DNA of 64,000 bases from Pseudoalteromonas sp. T1lg75 (GCF_002964705.1 NZ_PQCD01000022.1:65186-129185); one strand, 5' to 3'; positions 26,827-35,648 are shown, counted from the stretch's first letter. A program made the numbers and translations. The notes: a model not told the origin generated them from the sequence alone.

Positions 26827-27393
26827 ATGCAAAGACACATGAAATTCAAATTAATCGCAGTAATAGCACTTGCATTGAGTACTACAGCCAGTGGCTCCAG
26901 CAAGTGCGCTTCTCTCGCAAATAGGTGTCTTGATGTCTTCGATACGGGCAGTGGAAAATTGTTTACTAGCTCACCATCAGTGGCTTACCTAGACGGTATT
27001 GGAGGAAGTCCAACACATCCAACACACCCAACTTGGACTGCGGATGGCACGCGGGGACCATCCGGCACTTTCTACCTATTCAACTGGAGCAATGCGAAGG
27101 CACTGTGTAATACCTATAATTCCCAAAGTCTCGGAGGGCGAACCAACTGGCGCTTACCAACGCGAGAAGAGTTAATGGGTTTATACGACAGTTACGGTAA
27201 TATGTTTAGTGCACGCGGTTGGCCAACCGATGGCACTTACTGGTCGGTGACAGCTGATGATGCTTACTATTACGACGTGGATCTCGGTTATGGCTATGTG
27301 AGCACCAGTGAACCGAACAGCACGAGCGACAATGCCCACTTATTCCCGAGCTTTACTACCTACGCTTCCTGCGTTTCAAATCCTGAGGATTGA
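26827..27393 (+). CDS. Secreted DUF1566/Lcl-domain protein
   Basis: The 188 residues have an N-terminal signal peptide, best read from the second Met (MKFKLIAVIALALSTTASG, ATG 26839); the ATG at 26827 is the alternative. The C-terminal half has the Lcl/DUF1566 signature, LGGRTNWRLPTREELMGLYDSY, followed by TYWSVTADDAYYYDVDLGYG. The domain is common in secreted and surface proteins of marine bacteria, and the function is unknown. Four cysteines may form disulfides. It is likely part of the same accessory island as the preceding two genes. Confidence 0.8.
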   Translation: MQRHMKFKLIAVIALALSTTASGSSKCASLANRCLDVFDTGSGKLFTSSPSVAYLDGIGGSPTHPTHPTWTADGTRGPSGTFYLFNWSNAKALCNTYNSQSLGGRTNWRLPTREELMGLYDSYGNMFSARGWPTDGTYWSVTADDAYYYDVDLGYGYVSTSEPNSTSDNAHLFPSFTTYASCVSNPED

Positions 27394-27431
27394 GTGTTTT
27401 ATTTAAATTCACTAGCCATAGAGACGCCGCT

Positions 27432-27644
27432 TTAAGCAAGCAGCACACTCGTGTTTTCTGCATTAATCGCGTTCTTACGCTCAACCACCCCCCAGGCCTT
27501 TTCATGGAAGTAAAATGCCACGGTATTCACCGCGGGCTCAACAATGGCGACCAGGCCGCCGAGCACCAGGCTACCGGTTAATAGGTAGGTAACGCCAAAG
27601 GCAATGGCGAAGTGCATGGTTGCAAAGGTGGCTGTCTTTTTCAT
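27432..27644 (-). CDS. Small DUF2061-type membrane protein
   Basis: From ATG 27644 the product is 70 residues (MKKTATFATMHFAIAF), with two hydrophobic segments (about 6-24 and 25-42) and a conserved-looking EPAVNTVAFYFHEKAW motif that matches the DUF2061 family as I remember it. I prefer this start because GGAAC precedes it and the 11 extra residues of a longer frame are not hydrophobic or motif-like. Function unknown. It marks the right boundary of the accessory island. Confidence 0.8.
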   Translation of the reverse strand: MKKTATFATMHFAIAFGVTYLLTGSLVLGGLVAIVEPAVNTVAFYFHEKAWGVVERKNAINAENTSVLLA

Positions 27645-27818
27645 GATTAATGTTCCAAATCTCCAGTTCCAGTCCAAACATTATTTGTCATAACAAGTCA
27701 TAGATAAAATAATTTTATTTGATTAAATTAATCAGAAAAACAGAACATTCAGGTCAGGCCCGTTTGCCAGGCATTTTGGTCAGGGGTGAGAGGCCCCAGT
27801 GAAACTGGTTTCTAGCTG

Positions 27819-27856
27819 GAGTCGGCTATCAATGTTTGGGTGCGAAAAGCCGACTC
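27819..27856 (-). terminator. Inverted repeat downstream of pxpC
   Basis: The perfect 9-bp arms 27819-27827 / 27848-27856 have a 20-base loop, located just past the pxpC stop on the minus strand. The long loop and absence of a U run make it a weak terminator candidate. Confidence 0.4.
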
Positions 27857-27876
27857 TAACATCAGATTTGAACCTG

Positions 27877-28833
27877 TTATTTATGCTCGCGGCGATAGCG
27901 CATGGCCAGACGCAGGCGATTGAGCTCGCTTTGATGTCGTTGGTTTAATTGTCTCGCCTGAGCCAGGGTCACAGCCATAAAGGAGACGCAGTGGCCGCCC
28001 CTCAACTGCCCTAAGCGCGGCAAGTCCGCGGCGATCACCTGACCCAGCAGCGGATAACCGCCGGTCGTTTGGCAGTCATTTAACAGGACGATGGGCTCGC
28101 CACTTGGTGGCAGTTGTATACTGCCCGGCGCCACCGCGGTGCTTTTGATGCTAAGCCCATGACTAAGGGGGTCGTCAAGGTCGGTGCTGTTTGGCTCTGC
28201 CTGCAGGCGCAACCCCATGCGGTTGCTTTGCGCCGATACCTGCCAACTTGTCTCGCTAAACGCCAGTTTCAAGTGCGTTGATAGGCCAAACCCCCGAGGC
28301 TCGGCAATATAATGGATTGGGCCCTGGCGCCTGGGTAACTTGGCCCCCCAATTAAGCCACCTAAAGTCGCTGGTGGCGAAGGCAAGTTGTTGCCCCTCTT
28401 GCAGGGCTTCTCCATCAAGGCCGCCAAACCCGGCCATGCAATCCGTGCTGCGACTGCCCAATACCGGCTCTAAGGCAAAACCACCGCTGACGGCCATATA
28501 ACAACGCAGGTTAAGGGACGAGGAGGCAAAGGTCAGGGTTTGTCCCGCTTTGGCCTGGTAACACCAGCCGGTTTCTATGCGCCTTCCATCTAAATTGGCG
28601 CTCATATCGGCGCCGCTGAGGGCAAAACAGGCTGGGCGCTCAAAGCGGAGCTTGGCCATACCCAGGGTGATTTCCAAGGCGGCGGTTTGTTCATCATTGC
28701 CCACCAGTAAATTGGCAACCCGAAGGGCATCGCTATCGAGCGCACCGCATTGGGAGACACCCAGGTGTCTTTGGCCAAAGCGGCCAAGATCCTGAATGGT
28801 TAACTGAGGACCGGGCTTAATTACAGTCAACAT
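27877..28833 (-). CDS. pxpC: 5-oxoprolinase subunit C (biotin-dependent carboxyltransferase family)
   Basis: PxpC acts with PxpA and PxpB to hydrolyse 5-oxoproline (pyroglutamate) to glutamate with ATP. The 318 residues show the family opening TVIKPGPQLTIQDLGRFGQRHLGVSQCGALD, the ALEITLGMAKLRFERP block, and the late SHGLSIKSTAVAPGSIQLPPSGEPIVLLNDCQTTGGYPLLGQV block. It lies three bases after pxpB in an operon. The usual third subunit gene, pxpA, is not adjacent. Confidence 0.9.
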   Translation of the reverse strand: MLTVIKPGPQLTIQDLGRFGQRHLGVSQCGALDSDALRVANLLVGNDEQTAALEITLGMAKLRFERPACFALSGADMSANLDGRRIETGWCYQAKAGQTLTFASSSLNLRCYMAVSGGFALEPVLGSRSTDCMAGFGGLDGEALQEGQQLAFATSDFRWLNWGAKLPRRQGPIHYIAEPRGFGLSTHLKLAFSETSWQVSAQSNRMGLRLQAEPNSTDLDDPLSHGLSIKSTAVAPGSIQLPPSGEPIVLLNDCQTTGGYPLLGQVIAADLPRLGQLRGGHCVSFMAVTLAQARQLNQRHQSELNRLRLAMRYRREHK

Positions 28834-28836
28834 GCT

Positions 28837-29496
28837 TTAGGCCTCCGCAAAGCTGAGAGTGTCGCCCGGGGCGAATAATGCCGGTGGCTGATTGAGTGGG
28901 TCAAACAGGGTCACCTCGGTGTGGCCGATAATATGCCAGCCGCCCGGGGAGTTGGCTGGGTAAATGGCGGTTTTATCACCGGCAATGGCAACGCTGCCTT
29001 TGGGAACCAGGGTGCGCGGCGTGGCCAGACGCGGCAGATGCAGGCGCGAGTCCAAGCCACTGATATAGGCAAAGCCGGGCTGAAAGCCGAGAAAGTCGAC
29101 GTCGTAATTACTCGCGCAATGAGCGTCGATGACCTGTCGCTCGGTTAAATTACATTGCTCGGCAACACGCGCTAAATCAATGCCCTGTTCTGCACCATAG
29201 CGCACCGGAATAAGGTGATGGCGAGACACCAAATGGCCATCGTCAAACCCTGACCACAGAACTGTACACTGGCGCTCTAAGGTGCTTAAGTCGGTACCAA
29301 GTTCGCAGTACAAGGTGAGACTTTCATCGGCACTCACCGCATCTACGACCTCATAGCGAGCATGGTATTGCATGGCCACATAATTAATAAGCCGCTGCTT
29401 TTGTTTATGATCTAACTGATGTATGTGTTGACAATCAATGACCAAGCAAGTGTCGTCGAGGCGATAGTATTGTGGCGGTGGCAGCTTTGATGACAT
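28837..29496 (-). CDS. pxpB: 5-oxoprolinase subunit B (KipI family)
   Basis: The 219 residues match the PxpB/KipI family: YRLDDTCLVIDC at the N-terminus, then the conserved FLGFQPGFAYISGLDSRLHLPR at about 130-155 and VPKGSVAIAGDKTAIYPANSPGGWHIIGHT at about 165-195. It is the partner of PxpC in 5-oxoproline hydrolysis. In some bacteria KipI-type proteins inhibit a sporulation kinase, but gammaproteobacterial members beside pxpC are catalytic subunits. An MFS transporter lies upstream; the separation of 84 bp leaves room for a promoter. Confidence 0.9.
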   Translation of the reverse strand: MSSKLPPPQYYRLDDTCLVIDCQHIHQLDHKQKQRLINYVAMQYHARYEVVDAVSADESLTLYCELGTDLSTLERQCTVLWSGFDDGHLVSRHHLIPVRYGAEQGIDLARVAEQCNLTERQVIDAHCASNYDVDFLGFQPGFAYISGLDSRLHLPRLATPRTLVPKGSVAIAGDKTAIYPANSPGGWHIIGHTEVTLFDPLNQPPALFAPGDTLSFAEA

Positions 29497-29579
29497 GGTA
29501 GTTTAGGTCCTTCACACGGCTTACCTTAAACCTTGGCAAGCGTCAGTTATGGTTTAATAATTAGCAGGTTGCAAGATAA

Positions 29580-30881
29580 TCACTGTCGAGGCAACAAAAT
29601 TGCGCTCAACGCACCTGCGATCCCCATGAGGCTATATATCAAAATGAGTTCGGCATTGTTTAACCAGTTACCCAAAAAGCCGAGGCTACCCAAGGCCAGC
29701 AAGCACACCCCGATCACCGTATTGCTCACCGCAACATAGTCGGTGCGTTTGTTGCCGTCGGCCATATCGACCAAGTAGGTTTTTCTGCCCAAACGCACAC
29801 CCTGGTGAGCAATGGTCAATATTAGGTACATGCCGGGTAAGAAGAAGGTACTTGTTAATAACGAGGGTAAATTGGTGGCAACCAAATACACCAAGAGACC
29901 ATTAACGCTCACCAGTATGGATGCAAAAACCAGTACCTGCTTTGAAGAGCGGTCGCTTAAGTGGCCCCAAAAAGGGCCGGATATCAAGGATGCAAAGCCG
30001 GATAAAGCCAAAAACACGGCGAGCAGGGAGAAGTTAAACCCTTGCTCTGAGGCTAGGACGATATAAAAAGGTGCACTCAGTGCCGAGCAAAGCAGTAACG
30101 CCCGAGTCAGTACAAAATGAGCAAAGGGTTTATCGTCGATAAGCAGGCGTAACTTACCTAGCGCGTGAAGCAGGCCATTTTTACCGCCTTCGGTTGCACC
30201 TGGGTATTCGTCGATTTTTGCATAAACCAGTGCGGCTAAAACCCACATCAGGGCGCCGGCCCCGAGGGCAATTAATACCGAGGCTTTATCGCCGTGGCGT
30301 TGGAAGTACCAAAGCCCAAGACCAAAGGTGATGGTCGCAAATCCCGCAGCGCTGGCCGCATAGCCAGAGACTCCGCCTCTTTGCTTTTTGGGAATGGTTT
30401 TACCCAGCACGTCTTTTGCCGCGACCGAATTAAACCCGCGCGCCAGCGAAAAAATAACGAGCAAGGCAATAATGGCAAACCCGGCCAGGTTGCTATCCAG
30501 GGTGAGGCCCACTATTACCATGGCAAAAATACTTAGGGCTTGCACCATGGCGCCGAAAACCCACACCCATTTGCGAATGGGCAGACTGCGGACATAGTCG
30601 GCAATGGCGAGTTGGGGTAACAAGGAGCCCGACTCCCGAATCGGCACCAGCCAGGCAATAAAGGCACTGGGCACATTGAGGGCGTGCAATAGCCAAGGCA
30701 GGGTCACCTTAGGGTTGAGCAGGGCGTCGGCAAACTGACTCAGTACCTGCGAGAGTAATAAGGTGACATAGTTACCCGAGACCACCTTGCAGGCGGCGTC
30801 ATCAATCCCTTTACAGGCTCGTGCATCTTCGGTGTTGGCTAAACGCGTGAAGAGTTGTTCTTTGCTGATTTTAGTTTTCAT
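29580..30881 (-). CDS. MFS transporter, unknown substrate
   Basis: The 433 residues have about ten to twelve membrane helices after a soluble N-terminal stretch of about 40. MFS features include SLARGFNSVAAKDVLGKTIPKKQRGGVSGYAASAAG and the mid-loop GPFWGHLSDRSSKQVLVFAS at about 315-334 (the G-x3-D-R-x-x-R-like motif A). The substrate cannot be identified. It lies upstream of and in the same direction as pxpBC, so 5-oxoproline or peptide-related transport is possible but speculative. Confidence 0.85.
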   Translation of the reverse strand: MKTKISKEQLFTRLANTEDARACKGIDDAACKVVSGNYVTLLLSQVLSQFADALLNPKVTLPWLLHALNVPSAFIAWLVPIRESGSLLPQLAIADYVRSLPIRKWVWVFGAMVQALSIFAMVIVGLTLDSNLAGFAIIALLVIFSLARGFNSVAAKDVLGKTIPKKQRGGVSGYAASAAGFATITFGLGLWYFQRHGDKASVLIALGAGALMWVLAALVYAKIDEYPGATEGGKNGLLHALGKLRLLIDDKPFAHFVLTRALLLCSALSAPFYIVLASEQGFNFSLLAVFLALSGFASLISGPFWGHLSDRSSKQVLVFASILVSVNGLLVYLVATNLPSLLTSTFFLPGMYLILTIAHQGVRLGRKTYLVDMADGNKRTDYVAVSNTVIGVCLLALGSLGFLGNWLNNAELILIYSLMGIAGALSAILLPRQ

Positions 30882-30988
30882 AACCTCAAATGAATAAATT
30901 GCATGTTTATACGGTCATCTAAATAGTAAGGCCGATTTTTATGCGGCTATGTAGGTGCGCTGTCATAGTTTAGTTTAGAGAGGTTAGA

Positions 30989-32281
30989 ATGTTTAACAAG
31001 TTGTTTTTATGCATAATTTCATTGCTGCTTGGGCTCGGCGCGAGCAGCGTGCTCGGTGCCGACAAGGGAAATATGACCGATGCGACCACGCAAATTGTCT
31101 TGGGGGCAGGGTGCTTTTGGGGAGTGGAAAAACGCTTTGAAGCCATGCCTGGGGTACTCAACGCCGTGTCCGGCTATGCCGATGGACGCGGCTTTAAACC
31201 CACTTATAAAAACATTATTGCGAGAAAACGCCGTTATGATGAAAACAACTATGCAGAAGTGGTGCGCGTGACTTTTAATGCCAATGTCGTTGGCTTAGAG
31301 CAAATATTGCAGTACTACTTTGAACAACACGATCCCACACAGGTAAACCGCCAGGGCAATGATAAGGGCACCCAGTATCGCTCTACCATTTTGACCTACA
31401 ATGAAGAGCAGCAGAGCATTGCCGATACAATAAAAAATCAGTATCAACAATTACTGACAGAGGCAGGTTATGGCAAGATAGTCACGGTTATAAAGCCATT
31501 GGATAGGTTTTATCCCGCCGAACAATACCACCAAGATTATTTGCAAAAGAACCCAAATGGCTATTGCCCGGATCACTCCACCGGGGTTCGCTTTACAAAA
31601 CAAGAAGAAGCTCGGGTCGATAATACGCCGCTGTTAAAGGGTAAGCATATTGTCATGCTTGATGCCCGTGCCTATTGCCCCTACTGTGAAAAATTTAAGG
31701 CGGATGTACTGAATGACTATCAAGGCTCGATCAAGGTACATATGCGCTATGCGTCTCAGCTTGATGGCCTGACGGTGACCACGCCCACCTTTGCGACGCC
31801 GACCATACTATTTATAGAAAACGGCAAGGAGGTGGCGGGCTATCAAGGCTATATGGAACCAGGTCTGTTTTACAAGGCACTGGGCGCATTCAAACTAGGA
31901 AACACCGAGGCCTATCGGGTCGCCTTTAACAAGGGCACGGATAATCGCTTCTGCAAAGAGTATGAAATATTTAAAAACACGCCGGACGGTGTGTTTATAG
32001 ACAAGCTTTCAGGGGCGCCCCTCTTTGATACCAAAGACCGCTTTAATTCCGGCACCGGCTGGTTGTCTTTTACTAAACCCGTTGCCGGGCAGGTCACCCG
32101 GCATCAAGACAACAGTTTCGGCATGCGCCGCGTGGAAATTCGTTCTAAATCCTCGGGTATTCACCTCGGCCATGTCTTTGCCAATGAAGGGCCAGGGGGC
32201 AAACCGCGCTATTGCATTAATGCCACCGTGCTCGAGTTTGTACCGCGGGCCCAATATCTTGCCCGTACCGAAGCGCAATAG
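30989..32281 (+). CDS. Exported MsrA-thioredoxin-MsrB methionine sulfoxide reductase fusion
   Basis: This protein repairs oxidised methionines in the cell envelope. The 430 residues contain a signal peptide (about 1-23, SSVLG), MsrA at about 34-205 (catalytic Cys42 in GAGCFWG, second Cys193 in GYCPDHSTG), a short thioredoxin-like segment at about 215-300 with C230-P-Y-C233 and the cis-Pro loop TFATPT, and MsrB at about 305-420 (FNSGTGWLSF, HLGHVFANEG, catalytic Cys409 in RYCINAT). The MsrB part lacks the zinc CxxC pairs; Cys322 may act as resolving thiol. The order MsrA-Trx-MsrB differs from the Trx-MsrA-MsrB order of Neisseria PilB. Confidence 0.93.
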   Translation: MFNKLFLCIISLLLGLGASSVLGADKGNMTDATTQIVLGAGCFWGVEKRFEAMPGVLNAVSGYADGRGFKPTYKNIIARKRRYDENNYAEVVRVTFNANVVGLEQILQYYFEQHDPTQVNRQGNDKGTQYRSTILTYNEEQQSIADTIKNQYQQLLTEAGYGKIVTVIKPLDRFYPAEQYHQDYLQKNPNGYCPDHSTGVRFTKQEEARVDNTPLLKGKHIVMLDARAYCPYCEKFKADVLNDYQGSIKVHMRYASQLDGLTVTTPTFATPTILFIENGKEVAGYQGYMEPGLFYKALGAFKLGNTEAYRVAFNKGTDNRFCKEYEIFKNTPDGVFIDKLSGAPLFDTKDRFNSGTGWLSFTKPVAGQVTRHQDNSFGMRRVEIRSKSSGIHLGHVFANEGPGGKPRYCINATVLEFVPRAQYLARTEAQ

Positions 32282-32301
32282 AGCGTAATAATGCTTGGGC
32301 C

Positions 32302-32567
32302 AGGGTCTGTTTATCTTTGCGGTTTACTTTATGTTCAATCTAAACGCATTCTGATCACGACGCTCGTTATGGTGCATAGTCATTCTATGTTCATAGCGAG
32401 TAACACAGAGCAGGATGCGTTTAGATGAACCCGTAGGGCAGCGTTTGTAGTGCATTTTTACTGTGTTGTTACATGTTTATGTAGAATAACTACACCACAC
32501 ATGTGCCGCCTTGTATAAAGTCACTACAAACTGCTGCAGAAACAAACAACAAAGGTCAACAGACCCT
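32302..32567 (+). repeat. MITE-like element, copy 2, with 18-bp terminal inverted repeats
   Basis: The ends 32302-32319 and 32550-32567 are inverted repeats matching at 16 of 18 positions. Inside are a 53-bp block (32301-32353) exactly repeated in inverse at 144-196, a hairpin around 32365-32404, and a further perfect pair GTTTGTAGTG (about 32442-32451) / CACTACAAAC (about 32521-32530) enclosing more dyad sequence. No open reading frame is present. Size (266 bp), TIRs and a second copy fit a non-autonomous transposable element. No obvious target duplication was seen. The right TIR ends inside the stop codon of the glxA-like pseudogene. Confidence 0.75.
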
Positions 32568-33563
32568 AATCACTGTCACTGCTAAAGAGCTTTTTCCGTA
32601 CCAGGGTGCGGTACTCACTTGGGCTTTGCCCTAATTCCTGGGCAAAGAGCTTATTGAGCAGCGCCTGATGGTTAAAGCCCAACTCTAGGGCGATGTCGTT
32701 AATGCTGAGGTTGGAATTGGCAAGCAACTCTTGCCCAGCCTGTACCTTAAGCTTGCGCCAATATTGATTGGGGCTTAGGCCGGTGGCCTGCTTAAAGCGC
32801 CGGGTGAGGGTGCGCTGAGAAATGGCAAATTGACTGGCTATTTCAGCGATGCTGAGCTCGGCACTGAGGTTATTCTTCAGCCAAAATTGGACTTGCGCGA
32901 TAAGCTCATCGGGATGGCGCTCATTCATGCCCTCCAGATAACGTTGTTGTTCATAGGGTTTACGCACCTCATGGGAAAAGTTGCGCTGCACATGCAGGGC
33001 ACATTCACGGCCATACAGGTTTTCAAGGATATGTACAATGACATCGGCTAGGGCATTAAGGCTCGCAACACAGTAGAGCCCTTCGGCCTGGGAATAAAGT
33101 ACTCGGGCTTTAGCTCAACCTTGGGGTAATCCCGTTTAAACTGATCGGCATAATGCCAATGGGTGGTGGCCGGGTGGCCGTCGAGCAACTTGGCCTCGGC
33201 GAGAAAGCAGTTGCCGGTGCCCACGCCTATCATGGCGCAGCGCTTGGGGTCGAGCTTGGCCAGTGCCTGTATCATATGCTCTTGTTTTCTTAATACCGGG
33301 CGCGGGTTGCGCCACAGGCTGGGTAAAATAAGTAAGTCACATTTATCTAATGCATCCAAACCCACGTTGGCGATGAAGGGCAGGCCACTGTGGGCGAGAA
33401 CCGGCTCAGTGGTTTGTGCCATCAACTGCAGACAGAGTTTTGGCGCTTCTTTATTGTGCCGCCGCGCAAAGGCGTAGCCGGCGTGGAGCATCTCAAAAGG
33501 CAGGGTCAGGCTGGTGGCCAGCATCTGTGGATACAGGGCAATTAAGACGTTAAAAGGCTTCAT
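32566..33563 (-). pseudogene. GlxA-family AraC-type regulator, frameshifted
   Basis: The N-terminal part (from ATG 33563, MKPFNVLIALYPQ) is a DJ-1/PfpI-like amidase-type domain, with the LILPSLWR and AMIGVGTGNCFLAEAKLLDGHPATTHW motifs. It stops at about 33048. The C-terminal part is an AraC helix-turn-helix pair (SIAEIASQFAISQRTLTRRFKQ, NDIALELGFNHQALLNKLFAQ). Reading the next frame through the gap gives Y-C-V-A-S-L-N-A-L-A-D-V-I-V-H-I-L-E-N-L, joining the halves without loss. One base appears missing in the CCC run at 33079-33081. Family members regulate amino-acid or betaine catabolism; the target here is unknown. Mutation or assembly error are both possible. Confidence 0.85.
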
Positions 33564-33683
33564 AAAAGATCCGACCATTTAAAATTGGCCGCATTTGATA
33601 AATGTATGGCCATTAAAGCACATATTGACTGCGTTGTTCCACTTACACTAGGGACAATTTCCAAAGTAAAAGAATGAGTTGTT

Positions 33684-35579
33684 ATGAGTGCATTACCTGT
33701 AATTGTTGCCATGGGTGGTATTAATGCCGCCGGGCGCACTTCATTTAACCAGGGTTTTCGCCGCGTGGTGCTCGACGCTTTACCATTAGCGCAGCGTCAA
33801 GAAACCCTACTAGGCCTGGCCAGTTTAATGAATCTGGTAAGTGACGAGCAGGGACAATTGCTGAGCAAGGATGGCATTGCTATCAGCGCCGATAATGTTG
33901 AGGCCCAACTGGGCGAGCAGATCCTGGCCGGTACCCTGATTCGTCGTATTGAAGAGCGTTTCTTCGATGTCGATGCCACTCATTCACATCAAAAATTGGT
34001 TGCCCAGGCCAGCGCACCAATTAGTTTTACTACCCGTAAACGCCAGCTACCTGAGCCGCTGCCAAGCAATTGGCAAGTGACCGAGCTGGAAAAAGGCCAG
34101 GTTGAAGTGACGATTTGTGGTGACTTTGAAATTAAGCACGACAGCTACCGTGACAACCCCATTAAAGCGGCGGGTCAATTGCCTACCGGTTTTGAACCAT
34201 CGCTAATGTATAACAGCCGTTACCAGCCACGTGGCCTGCAAGCCACCATCTTCGCCGCCAGCGATGCCATTCATGCCAGCGGTTTGGATTGGCAAAAGGT
34301 GATGAACTCGGTGGAGCCGGATCAAATCGGTACCTACAGTGCGTCTGTGGCTGGTCAGGTGAACAGCGAAGGTCTGGGTGGTCTGTTTAAGGCGCGTCTA
34401 CAGGGCGACCGTGTGAGCACTAAGCAACTGGCACTGGGCCTTAATACCATGTCCACCGACTTTATTAATGCCTATGTGACCGGTAACGTGGGTACTACCT
34501 TTACCACCTCGGGTGCCTGTGCCACCTTCTTGTATAACTTGCGTGCCGCCGTGCACGACATCAAGGCTGGTCGTACTCGTGTTGCTATCGTGGCTTCAAG
34601 CGAATGTGCCATCGAGCCGGAAATCATCGAAGGTTTCGGCAATATGGGCGCCTTGGCCAATGACGAAAACCTGAAAAAGCTCGATGGCAGCGACCAGGTG
34701 GATTACCGTCGTACCTCGCGTCCATTTGGCGAGAACTGTGGTTTCACCATAGGTGAGGGTGCTCAGGTTACCATCCTAATGGATGATGCCCTGGCATTGG
34801 AACTGGGCGCAGACATTCTTGGCAGTGTGCCGGATGTGTTTGTAAATGCCGATGGCTTTAAGAAGTCTATTACCGCACCGGGTCCGGGTAACTATATCAC
34901 CATGGCCAAAGCGGTAGCCCTTGCTCAGGCCATTGTTGGCGATGAAGCCATCAGCGAGCGCAGCTTTATCCTTGCCCATGGCTCAAGCACACCGCAAAAC
35001 CGTGTGACCGAGTCGGCGATTTACGACCGTATCGCCACTGCCTATGGCATAAACGATTGGCCGGTTGTGGCGCCAAAAGCCTTTGTTGGCCACACCATAG
35101 CGCCGGCCAGTGGCGATCAGCTAGCTTTTGCCCTGGGTGTGTTTAGCGACAACATCATGCCGGGCGTAACCACCATAGATAAGGTGGCAGACGATGTATT
35201 TAGCGAGCGCCTTAATATCAGCCTGGAGCACTATCAGTGTGCACCGCAGGACGTGGCCTTTATAAACTCTAAAGGCTTTGGCGGTAACAATGCCACCGCG
35301 CCTGTGCTCAGCCCAAGTGTGACGAAACGCATGTTGGCTGCCCGCCATGGCGATGCGGCCATTGCCGCTCGCGAAGTGGCTTATAAAGAGACGGCTGTAC
35401 AGCAGCAAGCCTATTTTGAACAGGCGCAGCGCGGCGAGTTTTCACTGATTTATCGTTTTGGTGAGGGTCTTATTGACGAAAACGCCATCAGCTTCGACAC
35501 CGAGCAAATGCAGATCCCGGGTTTTGATAAGCCGGTACGTCTGGATATTGCCAATCCGTACAGTGACATGACCAAATAA
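33684..35579 (+). CDS. Long beta-ketoacyl-ACP synthase family protein
   Basis: The 631 residues are much longer than FabB/FabF (about 410), with an extra N-terminal region of about 170 residues. The condensing-enzyme triad is complete: Cys279 in TTSGACATFLYNL, a His in ILAHGSSTPQNR and a His in KAFVGHTIAPASGDQLAFALGVF, plus the glycine-rich NSKGFGGNNATAPVLS end. It therefore should be able to condense acyl thioesters. No ACP, reductase or dehydratase is nearby, so its product is unknown. Codons are rich in optimal ones. It is monocistronic, ending in a strong terminator. Confidence 0.9.
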   Translation: MSALPVIVAMGGINAAGRTSFNQGFRRVVLDALPLAQRQETLLGLASLMNLVSDEQGQLLSKDGIAISADNVEAQLGEQILAGTLIRRIEERFFDVDATHSHQKLVAQASAPISFTTRKRQLPEPLPSNWQVTELEKGQVEVTICGDFEIKHDSYRDNPIKAAGQLPTGFEPSLMYNSRYQPRGLQATIFAASDAIHASGLDWQKVMNSVEPDQIGTYSASVAGQVNSEGLGGLFKARLQGDRVSTKQLALGLNTMSTDFINAYVTGNVGTTFTTSGACATFLYNLRAAVHDIKAGRTRVAIVASSECAIEPEIIEGFGNMGALANDENLKKLDGSDQVDYRRTSRPFGENCGFTIGEGAQVTILMDDALALELGADILGSVPDVFVNADGFKKSITAPGPGNYITMAKAVALAQAIVGDEAISERSFILAHGSSTPQNRVTESAIYDRIATAYGINDWPVVAPKAFVGHTIAPASGDQLAFALGVFSDNIMPGVTTIDKVADDVFSERLNISLEHYQCAPQDVAFINSKGFGGNNATAPVLSPSVTKRMLAARHGDAAIAAREVAYKETAVQQQAYFEQAQRGEFSLIYRFGEGLIDENAISFDTEQMQIPGFDKPVRLDIANPYSDMTK

Positions 35580-35596
35580 ACCGGTTATGAAAAAAT

Positions 35597-35630
35597 AAAA
35601 AAGCCCCGAATGTTCGGGGCTTTTTTATAC
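35597..35630. terminator. Bidirectional terminator
   Basis: The 14-bp stem 35597-35610 / 35613-35626 has A and T runs on the two sides, between convergent genes. Confidence 0.92.
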
Positions 35631-35648
35631 TCTGCAAATGCGCTTTCG

